A stretch of DNA of 19,840 nucleotides from Anaerolineaceae bacterium (GTDB lineage: Bacteria > Chloroflexota > Anaerolineae > Anaerolineales > Anaerolineaceae). Under the pieces are notes generated by a model. That model saw only the letters and a list, made by a program, of their open reading frames with translations. It did no database searches and was not told the DNA's origin. Both the position numbers and the translations under genes were made by a program. This document shows, piece after piece, positions 14,039-19,840 of this stretch; the first letter of the stretch is position 1; each line of letters starts with the position of its first letter. Where the stretch lies: positions 1 through 19,840 of the forward strand of contig WOZC01000018.1 in assembly GCA_011620465.1 (NCBI GenBank). The letters are read 5' to 3'.

Positions 14039-14671
14039 ATGACTATGGAAGAAAAACAAATGATCTTTGGCCACTTACCAACCAACCCACTGCTGATTGT
14101 GATCTCCGGACCATCCGGGATCGGGAAGGATGCTGTGGTCGGTTTGCTGCGCAAGACGAACCAGGACACACATTTTGTGGTCACGATGAACTCCCGCGAG
14201 CCCAGACCTGATGAGGTGGAGGGCAAGGATTACTTTTTTGTAAGCCGAGAAGAATTCGAAGAGAAGATCGCCAATGACGAATTGATTGAGTATGCCAGGG
14301 TCTATTCAGATTACAAAGGCATTCCAAAATCCCAGGTGCGGGAGGCTTTTGCCTCTGGCAAAGATGTAATCATGCGTCTGGATGTACAGGGCGCAATGAC
14401 AATTCGCAAGCTTTGCCCGGATGCAATTCTGATTTTCCTGACTGCCAGCAGCCGTGAGGAATGGATCAACCGACTGCTCGAACGCCGCAGCGAAAGCCCA
14501 GAAGAGCTTGAAGTGCGCTTGTGTGTTGCCTCTAAAGAATACCAAATGATCGATCAATTCGATTACCTGGTGGTCAATTCTGACCAACATCTTGACCAGA
14601 CGATCGCCGATATCCAGGCGATCATCAGGGCAGAACACCTAAAAACAAATCCTAGAAAAGTAGACTTATGA
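14039..14671 (+). CDS. gmk: Guanylate kinase-like protein
   Basis: Phosphorylates GMP to GDP using ATP in the cytoplasm. The 210-aa protein is near the usual 207. The P-loop is GPSGIGKD (24-31): the Ser/Thr that normally follows the lysine and helps hold magnesium is Asp31. The GMP-binding region is otherwise typical: SREPRPDEVEGKDYFFVS (the S-R-x-P-R element and the DYFFV element), ELIEYARVYSDYKGIPKS, and the LDVQGA motif. A second ATG (14045) is two codons downstream and is an alternative start. The rhomboid gene overlaps its stop by ATGA, so the two are translationally coupled. Family membership is sure. Full activity with the changed P-loop is likely but unproven. Confidence 0.9.
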   Translation: MTMEEKQMIFGHLPTNPLLIVISGPSGIGKDAVVGLLRKTNQDTHFVVTMNSREPRPDEVEGKDYFFVSREEFEEKIANDELIEYARVYSDYKGIPKSQVREAFASGKDVIMRLDVQGAMTIRKLCPDAILIFLTASSREEWINRLLERRSESPEELEVRLCVASKEYQMIDQFDYLVVNSDQHLDQTIADIQAIIRAEHLKTNPRKVDL

Positions 14672-15447
14672 GCGATTTTCAATCCAATCCTGAGCAGCCA
14701 GACAACCAGGCTGCTTCTATTCCACCGGCTCCCCAGTTTCGACTCGGTCCAAAACGCACCAAACCCGTTCTGACCTATATCATTATCGGCACCACAGTAC
14801 TATTTTACATTGCACAGGTCGTATTGGAACAAATTTACGGATTTGATATCGTCTTTTACCTCCTTGGTAAAGTGAACGACGCGATTTTGCTTGGTCAGGT
14901 TTGGCGCCTTATCACTCCGGCACTCCTGCACGGATCCCCGCTGCACCTCCTGGCGAATATGTACGCACTGTATATGTTGGGGCGTTCCAATGAGACCATC
15001 AATGGACATTTGCGTTTTGGCTTGTTGTACCTTGTCGGTGCCTTTGGCGGAAATGTGTTGTCTTTTGTCCTGGGTAAGTACAATTCGTTGGGTGCCTCCA
15101 CCGCAATTTTTGGTCTGCTGACTGCGGAGGCAATATTCATCTGGCAGAACCGGGAGTTCTTTGCCAACCATGGGCGCAGCAACCTGATCAACATCGTGAT
15201 GATCCTGGCATTAAACCTGATGATCGGTTTGAGTGCTGGAACCATGATCGACAATTGGGGGCACGTGGGCGGAGCGATTGCCGGTCTGTTTTTTGCTTTT
15301 TTAGGTGGAACACGCTGGTCGATCGAACGGGTCAATGGGATTCCAGCCCTTGTTGACCAACGCACAAAAAAAGATTCCTGGCTTGCTTTTGGACTGGTGT
15401 TTCTGGCATTCACAGTGATCGCCGCTATTCCATTTTTTAGCAGGTAA
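14668..15447 (+). CDS. Rhomboid-family intramembrane serine protease
   Basis: Cleaves transmembrane substrates within the membrane. The 259-aa polytopic protein has a hydrophilic Pro/Gln-rich N-tail (1-32), then about six to seven membrane segments. Family signatures are HGSPLHLLANMYAL (88-101), the GxS catalytic serine in SLGASTAIFG (S144) and the catalytic histidine in NWGHVGG (H199). The residue after the serine is Thr, where Gly is usual. The ATG overlaps the gmk stop codon (ATGA). The PAP2 gene follows after 12 nt. Substrate unknown. Confidence 0.93.
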   Translation: MSDFQSNPEQPDNQAASIPPAPQFRLGPKRTKPVLTYIIIGTTVLFYIAQVVLEQIYGFDIVFYLLGKVNDAILLGQVWRLITPALLHGSPLHLLANMYALYMLGRSNETINGHLRFGLLYLVGAFGGNVLSFVLGKYNSLGASTAIFGLLTAEAIFIWQNREFFANHGRSNLINIVMILALNLMIGLSAGTMIDNWGHVGGAIAGLFFAFLGGTRWSIERVNGIPALVDQRTKKDSWLAFGLVFLAFTVIAAIPFFSR

Positions 15448-15459
15448 GAGGTTGATCAA

Positions 15460-16011
15460 GTGAACGACTTCCTGAATAAAGACGCTGAGCTCTCTCAGAA
15501 ACTGCTTGTTACTGAAGATAAGCGCGTATTGCGTGCTGTTTTAGAGGCGATTAGCCATAGCAATGATTCCTGGTACTGGCTGATCGGGCTGGTGGTCATT
15601 TGGGCAGCGACTGAAGGGACGCCGCGCCAAATGGCGATTTTCACAGCTTTTGGTCTGGTGTTATTGGCTTTGTTCGTATTGGCAGCAAAGTTTCTGATCA
15701 AACGTCCACGCCCGGAGGGTGAATTTGGGCAGATTTACCGGGTAACCGACCCCCATTCTTTCCCTTCTGGTCACGCCGCAAGGGCGATAGCCATCGCTTT
15801 CATGTTCTCAACCCTGGGGAATCCCTGGTTGACACTTGTTGTCTTTATCTGGGCGATTTTGGTAGGTTATTCACGGATTGCCTTATCGCTGCATTACATC
15901 TCCGATGTGATTGTCGGCTGGCTGATCGGATTCATGAGCGGTTGGTTGGCGATAATGCTCTACCCGCTCTTTGTAAGGTTGGTTGGAGAATATTTCCCTT
16001 CGGTCTTGTGA
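15460..16011 (+). CDS. PAP2-family membrane phosphatase
   Basis: Integral membrane acid phosphatase of the type that dephosphorylates phosphatidic acid, undecaprenyl diphosphate or similar lipid phosphates on the outer membrane face. The 183-aa protein has about four to five membrane segments. All three phosphatase motifs are complete: K-x6-RP (K77, R84, P85), PSGH (102-105) and SR-x5-H-x3-D (S138, R139, H145, D149). The start codon is GTG, with AGAGG 9 nt upstream; this codon lies 12 nt after the rhomboid stop. Given the cell-wall genes nearby, a role in undecaprenyl phosphate recycling is possible but is inference. Confidence 0.92.
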   Translation: MNDFLNKDAELSQKLLVTEDKRVLRAVLEAISHSNDSWYWLIGLVVIWAATEGTPRQMAIFTAFGLVLLALFVLAAKFLIKRPRPEGEFGQIYRVTDPHSFPSGHAARAIAIAFMFSTLGNPWLTLVVFIWAILVGYSRIALSLHYISDVIVGWLIGFMSGWLAIMLYPLFVRLVGEYFPSVL

Positions 16012-16138
16012 AGGTTATCACTTTCCACCTGAGTTCCTGATAGTTAGGGAAAGATATTAATAACTGAGAACAGTCATCCAACCGTTCCCAAAATCATATT
16101 TTTTAGGAATGATATCCATAAAAAAAGGAGACCAGATC

Positions 16139-16192
16139 AAACTGCACCCCAAACGCAGGACAGAAAATCCTACCGAAGAGGTGCAGTTTTTT
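16139..16192 (+). terminator. Large-loop hairpin with T tail after the PAP2 gene
   Basis: A 10-bp stem AAACTGCACC/GGTGCAGTTT (16139-16148 with 16180-16189) encloses 31 nt and ends in TTTTTT (16187-16192). The loop contains a weak AGGA/TCCT inner pairing. It lies about 130 nt past the PAP2 stop and 13 nt past the convergent GH13 stop, so it probably separates the two transcription units. The long loop is unusual for a terminator, and an AAGGAG-like motif precedes the stem at about 16126-16130. Confidence 0.6.
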
Positions 16193-16204
16193 ATGAGAAT
16201 TGCT

Positions 16205-17659
16205 TTAAGCCAATATCAATCCGCTTTGAGCTGGGATCGTGATTTGGTTCAGAGCGTTATTTTCCACTGAATAACTGCCGTCCCCGACCTGGTCCTGCAG
16301 AACAGTTTGTTCATCGAAGGCACTGTTCAGGTTGATTGTCACCGTTTGTGGGCGGTCATCCGCGTTGATTGCCACCAGCACCTTCTCTTCATACTCTCTG
16401 CGCAGGTAAGCCAAAACTTGCCCATTGGTATAGACGGGTTCATAACTACCGGTGCGAAGCACAGGCATGGAATGACGAATTATTATTAATTCACGCACGA
16501 AGTCGTGCAGGTCTTGATTCCATTTGCTCTTGTCCCAGGGGAAAGCATTACGATTCAGGGGATCGCGCTCACCAGTCAGACCAATTTCGTCACCATAATA
16601 TACCATAGGAGCTCCGGGGTAGGTCATCATGAACAAGTAGGCAAGTTTCAATCGGCGGACATCGCCCTGTACCAGGCTGAGGAAACGGGGCATGTCGTGA
16701 CTGTCAAGCAAGTTCATTTGAGCGTAGGAGAACTCTTTGGGATAGATTTCCAGGAGCTGAGTGGTTCGGGCAGCAAATTGTTCAGCATTGACCGCGTGAG
16801 GCGAATGCAAACCCATCATGCCTTCAGCCAGGTTACGGTCGGTCATGTTCCCACCAAAGAACGCCAGGATAATATGGGTGAGTTGATAATTCATCACCGC
16901 GTCAAAAATTTTGCCCGTATTGAGCCAGCGCTGCGCTTCACTGGGAATTTCGCCAACAATGTAAGCCTCAGGATTGGCAGTTTTCACTACGTCGCGGAAT
17001 TCCTCCCAGAAATCGTCATTATCGATCTCGAAAGGCACATCCAGCCGCCAGCCGTCGATACCTTTTTCGATCCAATAGCGGGCAACACCCAGGATGTAAT
17101 CGCGAACCTGGGGGTTGTTCATGTTTAGTTTTGGGAGAGCGGGCAGGTTCCACCAGCAATCGTAATTTGCCCGGTTCGTGTAGGCATTGAGCGGAAGACA
17201 ACGGATATTGAACCAGTCATAATACGGCGATTTACTTCCCAATTCCATAACGTGGTTGAAGGGGAAGAATCCACGGCTGGCATGGTTGAACACACCATCC
17301 AGTACAATGCGAATATTGCGTTTATGAGCTTCTTCGAGCAGGGTGAAGAAAGCTTTATCGCGACCTAAAAGGGGATCGACCTGGTAATAATCATAGGTGT
17401 GATAGCGATGATTTGAGGCTGATTTGAAGATGGGGTTGAAGTAAATGGCGTTAATACCAAGGTCTTCCAGATAATCCAGTTTTTCATAAACGCCCATCAA
17501 ATCGCCACCCTTGAAACCGTCGGCGGTTGGCAGGCTGTCCCAACTCTCAAAGTTGCCAGGCTTGACCACCTGGTTGCTCCAGGCGAAGCGGTCAGGGAAA
17601 ATCTGATAAAACACAGCGTTCTTGACCCATTTGGGTGTAATGTTGTAGTGGTCACTCAT
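16205..17659 (-). CDS. GH13 alpha-glucan hydrolase (neopullulanase/cyclomaltodextrinase/alpha-glucosidase type)
   Basis: Retaining glycoside hydrolase acting on alpha-glucosidic bonds of malto-oligosaccharides or related glucans. There is no signal peptide, so it is intracellular. The 484-aa protein is a (beta/alpha)8 barrel. It begins at once with VKNAVFYQIFPDRF (12-25), with no N-terminal CBM34 domain. The conserved regions are present: DGVFNH (121-126), GWRLDV (203-208; nucleophile D207), VGEIP (acid/base E237) and LLDSHDMPR (H321, D322). A C-terminal beta domain (about 400-484) follows. The ATG lacks a clear ribosome site; AAGGA lies about 15 nt upstream. It is divergent from tRNA-Sec and the binding lipoprotein. 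Exact specificity (EC) cannot be decided. Confidence 0.93.
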   Translation of the reverse strand: MSDHYNITPKWVKNAVFYQIFPDRFAWSNQVVKPGNFESWDSLPTADGFKGGDLMGVYEKLDYLEDLGINAIYFNPIFKSASNHRYHTYDYYQVDPLLGRDKAFFTLLEEAHKRNIRIVLDGVFNHASRGFFPFNHVMELGSKSPYYDWFNIRCLPLNAYTNRANYDCWWNLPALPKLNMNNPQVRDYILGVARYWIEKGIDGWRLDVPFEIDNDDFWEEFRDVVKTANPEAYIVGEIPSEAQRWLNTGKIFDAVMNYQLTHIILAFFGGNMTDRNLAEGMMGLHSPHAVNAEQFAARTTQLLEIYPKEFSYAQMNLLDSHDMPRFLSLVQGDVRRLKLAYLFMMTYPGAPMVYYGDEIGLTGERDPLNRNAFPWDKSKWNQDLHDFVRELIIIRHSMPVLRTGSYEPVYTNGQVLAYLRREYEEKVLVAINADDRPQTVTINLNSAFDEQTVLQDQVGDGSYSVENNALNQITIPAQSGLILA

Positions 17660-17837
17660 TGCTTTTTTGTTAATCCTTATTCGTAAAGAATATTAATTAG
17701 TAAATGCATCAACTAATCTATCATAATGTATAGAAAAATTGCAGATTGTGAAAGGTTTCAATTTCTGTCAGTCGGGAGTAACAAGAATGGATCAATAGCT
17801 CCTTTCAGGGATGGGTGAAAAGACAAAACAATAAACT
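17660..17837. other. AT-rich divergent intergenic region
   Basis: No gene is visible between the GH13 start and the tRNA-Sec promoter. The half next to GH13 is very AT-rich and probably holds the GH13 promoter. Candidate minus-strand -10 boxes such as TATGAT (about 17720) and TATTCT (about 17690) are seen, but no clear -35 decides between them. Confidence 0.4.
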
Positions 17838-17858
17838 CGAGGTTGAAAAAAAACCTCG
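17838..17858. other. Hairpin overlapping the tRNA-Sec -35 box
   Basis: Inverted repeat CGAGGTT/AACCTCG (17838-17844 and 17852-17858) with a 7-nt A-rich loop. It overlaps the -35 box of the tRNA-Sec promoter, and no good T run follows on the plus strand. It could be an operator or a weak upstream terminator. Confidence 0.4.
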
Positions 17859-17871
17859 TCTGAATTATCCT
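17843..17871 (+). promoter_or_regulatory. Promoter of tRNA-Sec
   Basis: TTGAAA (17843-17848) and TATCCT (17866-17871) are separated by exactly 17 bp. The predicted start, 7 nt after the -10 box, is position 17878, which is the first base of the mature tRNA. This is the best two-box promoter in the window. Confidence 0.65.
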
Positions 17872-17877
17872 TGTTTC

Positions 17878-17968
17878 GGGAATGGTTAGGTCCTGGTGGG
17901 CTTCCTGGTCTTCAAAATCAGTGTCGGGTCGAAAGAGCCGAGGTGGGTTCGACTCCCATCCATTCCCG
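17878..17968 (+). tRNA. selC: tRNA-Sec (selenocysteine, anticodon TCA)
   Basis: The 91-nt sequence folds as a bacterial tRNA-Sec. The acceptor stem has 8 bp, GGGAATGG/CCATTCCC, with perfect pairing. A 6-bp D stem AGGTCC/GGGCTT has a 4-nt loop. The anticodon stem CTGGT/ATCAG carries loop CTTCAAA, giving anticodon TCA that reads UGA. The long variable arm is TCGG-GTC-GAAA-GAG-CCGA with one G-G mismatch. The T arm is GTGGG-TTCGACT-CCCAT, and the discriminator is G73. The 8+5 acceptor/T arrangement, 6-bp D stem and G73 are the defining marks of bacterial Sec tRNAs. The 3' CCA is not encoded (CTC follows). It implies selA, selB and selD elsewhere in the genome; none is in the window. Confidence 0.96.
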
Positions 17969-17984
17969 CTCATGTGAGGCTTAT

Positions 17985-19409
17985 TTGAAACAAAAACATT
18001 TACAACTCTTGCTTTCTGTGCTGATTTGCAGCCAGTTGATTTTAACTGCCTGCACCGCAATTGTTCCAAACGCGACGCAACCCGCTGAGCCCGTCTTGAC
18101 CAGGGCGACCGCAACCGCTACTCCTACTCAGCAACCGACAGAAAACCTGTCGCCAACAGCGACGCAGCCAGTTCCCACAATCGCGATTACAGACAAGCTT
18201 TTGAAGGGCTTGAACATTACTGTTCGTCATCCTTTTTATGATGACGACGATCAGTTCAACCAGTTGATCCGCGATTTTAACCTGAACAATCTGTGGGGTA
18301 TCCATGTCATTGGTGTGGCGTCAGGCGGTACAGATGGACTTGCCAACGATCTGAACGATGGTTTGGTGGATGATGATCTGGTGATCGGGATGGGGACTGA
18401 CCTCCTGGCTGCACAACCTGACGCGCAGTTTTTAGCCCTGGATGACTACGCCCGTGATGAAAAATTTGGTGTTACTACTTTATTTGAAGCAAACTCGCCT
18501 TTTTCCGAGATTACCCCGCGATTTGGGGAATCTGTCCACTACACGATTCCACTCGCATATAACACCGGAATTCTGCTCTACAACCAGACCTGGGCACAAG
18601 AACTGGGATTTAGCAGCCTTCCTGCGAATAGGGAGGGCTTATTGAACCTGGCTCAGGCAGCAATGGATGCCAACCAGGTTGATGCCAATTATTACAACAA
18701 CGGTACTGGCGGACTGTGGCTCTCACAGTCTCCGCTCTCTGCTCAAACCTGGTACAGGTCCTACGGCGGGGATTTTCAAACCAAAGGAAGTTACTTTGTG
18801 CCTCAGCCTGAACCGTTGATGGCTTCATTTTACTTCCTGAAATCTGCTTTTGAGGCAAACCAAACCTGGGTCGGGGTGGAGCCCTTGCCTTACCGTTACT
18901 TTTCGGACCGATATGCAGTGATCACAGAAGGCACATTGGAAAGCCTTCCATATCAGGCTGCATACCAGGAATCCGGTAATTTCAAGGATACCTGGACCAC
19001 GCTCAGCTATCCCGGCTCGAATGATGAAACTTACCTTGTACTTGAACCACTATCTGTCGGCATCCAGCGGTCGGATCCAAATTCGGAATTGGCAGCTTGG
19101 ATATTGGCGAGATGGCTGCTGGAACCCGCTCAGCAAGCCCGCTTGGTCGAGATCCACGGGTTGTGGCCTTCAATAGGTGGACCGACAGAAATCGCACCCG
19201 AATACGCCAGCACGCACACCTATTGGGCGGCGGCATTGGAAAGTGATCCGCTCATCACTGTTGTTCCTGAGAGTGTCGATTGGGCATCCGTCCGTCTTGT
19301 TTTCCAGGATGCCTATCAACGTGTTTACAACCAGGATGCGGAATATTTCCCGAGCATATTGGAAGTTTTTGGGCAGACAACCCAGATCAACCAGGAGCAG
19401 CGACCTTGA
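17985..19409 (+). CDS. Extracellular solute-binding lipoprotein (ABC-type, family 1-like)
   Basis: Predicted membrane-tethered binding protein for an ABC importer, perhaps for a sugar or oligosaccharide. The open frame extends upstream through tRNA-Sec, so the real start must lie after 17968. TTG 17985 is chosen: GTGAGG (17974-17979) lies 5 nt before it, and the product then begins MKQKHLQLLLSVLIC with lipobox LTAC (20-23). The 474-aa protein has a Thr/Pro-rich linker (about 25-65). A periplasmic-binding-protein-like domain follows, with YTIPLAYNTGILLYNQTWAQ, ITEGTLESLPY and VLEPLSVGIQ, segments typical of the hinge and ligand side of family 1 binding proteins. No permease or ATPase genes are adjacent. 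It is divergent from a GH13 glycosidase, consistent with glucan use but not proof. Its stop overlaps rnhA. Confidence 0.85.
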   Translation: MKQKHLQLLLSVLICSQLILTACTAIVPNATQPAEPVLTRATATATPTQQPTENLSPTATQPVPTIAITDKLLKGLNITVRHPFYDDDDQFNQLIRDFNLNNLWGIHVIGVASGGTDGLANDLNDGLVDDDLVIGMGTDLLAAQPDAQFLALDDYARDEKFGVTTLFEANSPFSEITPRFGESVHYTIPLAYNTGILLYNQTWAQELGFSSLPANREGLLNLAQAAMDANQVDANYYNNGTGGLWLSQSPLSAQTWYRSYGGDFQTKGSYFVPQPEPLMASFYFLKSAFEANQTWVGVEPLPYRYFSDRYAVITEGTLESLPYQAAYQESGNFKDTWTTLSYPGSNDETYLVLEPLSVGIQRSDPNSELAAWILARWLLEPAQQARLVEIHGLWPSIGGPTEIAPEYASTHTYWAAALESDPLITVVPESVDWASVRLVFQDAYQRVYNQDAEYFPSILEVFGQTTQINQEQRP

Positions 19410-19840
19410 GCGAGGCCTTAAAAGTCGAGATCTATACCGACGGCGCATGCAGCGGCAACCCGGGGCCTGGTGGTTGGGCGGCGATTTTGCGGTATGGCAG
19501 CCAGGAAAAAGTGATCAGCGGGGGAGAAAAAGAGACCACCAATAACCGCATGGAGATTCGTGCCGCCCTGGAAGCGCTGAGAAGCCTGAAAAAGCCTTCC
19601 CAAGTTCGTTTTCACACAGATTCATCTTATGTCCTCAACGGGGCAACATCCTGGTTGGAAGACTGGAAAAAACGCGACTGGAAACGCAAGCATGGTCAAT
19701 TGCAGAACATTGACCTCTGGAAAGAATTGGACATTGAATTAGCAAAGCACCAGATTGAATGGGTTTGGGTCAAGGGTCACGCTGGAAACCCGCTGAATGA
19801 ACGGGTTGATGAACTGGCTCGAAAAGCAATTCCCAGTTAA
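19406..19840 (+). CDS. rnhA: Ribonuclease HI
   Basis: Cleaves the RNA strand of RNA-DNA hybrids (R-loops, Okazaki primers). The 144-aa product is close to the usual 155. All four catalytic acidic residues are seen: D12 in YTDGACSGNPG, E50 in TTNNRMEIRA, D72 in FHTDSSYV and D135 in NERVDELA. The conserved His of WVKGHAGN is also present. An open frame extends back to 19280, but the family N-terminus starts at the TTG at 19406. That TTG overlaps the lipoprotein TGA (TTGA), with AGGAG (19393-19397) 8 nt upstream, so translation is coupled. The stop is the last codon of the window. Confidence 0.95.
   Translation: MSEALKVEIYTDGACSGNPGPGGWAAILRYGSQEKVISGGEKETTNNRMEIRAALEALRSLKKPSQVRFHTDSSYVLNGATSWLEDWKKRDWKRKHGQLQNIDLWKELDIELAKHQIEWVWVKGHAGNPLNERVDELARKAIPS

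Noticed and set aside
16505..17128. 207-aa plus-strand frame inside the GH13 gene
   Set aside because: Shadow frame opposite a clear GH13 catalytic barrel.
17871..17984. N-terminal extension of the lipoprotein reading frame from TTG 17871
   Set aside because: It is translated tRNA-Sec sequence. The lipobox-bearing signal peptide begins at TTG 17985, which has its own ribosome site.
19280..19405. Extended start of RNase HI at 19280
   Set aside because: It would overlap 130 nt of the lipoprotein gene in another frame and adds a Cys/Pro-rich stretch unlike any RNase HI. TTG 19406 overlapping the upstream stop fits the family N-terminus.
6190..19410. Selenoprotein read-through at TGA stops in this window
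   Set aside because: The TGA stops of the MBL-fold, gmk, PAP2 and lipoprotein genes all fall at natural family ends or overlap the next start codon. None is followed by conserved in-frame sequence.

Overview
The window looks like a chromosomal segment of a Chloroflexota bacterium, most likely class Anaerolineae. This rests on recognisable protein flavour (mid-GC coding sequence, Thr/Pro-linkered substrate-binding lipoprotein, a Chloroflexota-style conserved hypothetical, several Ala/Thr-anchored envelope proteins) and on recollection, not on a database search. Genes are dense and lie on both strands. There is no integrase, transposase, phage gene, CRISPR array or rRNA. Most genes are housekeeping or envelope related.

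Layout. 1-2.7 kb: rho with a leader of about 165 nt, then a LysM/M23 peptidoglycan hydrolase and tRNA-Arg(CCT). 2.7-4.3 kb (minus strand): a small conserved protein with an SSB-like acidic tail ending in LPF, and a secreted protein made of three 92-residue repeats. 4.5-7.9 kb (plus): a second M23 protein, then a tight cluster of a metallo-beta-lactamase-fold protein with a degenerate metal site, an asparaginase II-type amidohydrolase and an endonuclease III-like glycosylase. 7.95-9.7 kb: miaB (minus) divergent from a STAS-domain anti-anti-sigma-like protein. 9.7-10.45 kb: a 0.7-kb gene-free stretch with two identical 66-bp hairpin repeats and decayed repeat remnants. 10.45-14 kb: two divergent membrane-anchored HExxH metallopeptidases of different type. 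14-16 kb: gmk-like kinase, rhomboid protease and PAP2 phosphatase in one apparent operon. 16.2-17.7 kb (minus): a cytoplasmic GH13 glycosidase. 17.8-19.8 kb (plus): tRNA-Sec, a substrate-binding lipoprotein 16 nt behind it, and RNase HI overlapping the lipoprotein stop.

Themes. (1) A well-formed selenocysteine tRNA (8-bp acceptor stem, 6-bp D stem, anticodon TCA, G73, long variable arm) indicates that this lineage probably decodes UGA as Sec. Its promoter appears also to drive a lipoprotein gene that starts with TTG immediately downstream. (2) Several genes have a good -10 box only 8-10 nt before their start codon, which suggests leaderless mRNAs beside ordinary Shine-Dalgarno genes. (3) Envelope work is prominent: two M23 proteins, two zincins, a rhomboid, a PAP2, a repeat-domain exoprotein and a binding lipoprotein. 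I see no clear undescribed multi-gene system. The most unusual items are the tRNA-Sec/lipoprotein dicistron, the SSB-tail mimic, the degenerate MBL protein and the compound intergenic repeats.
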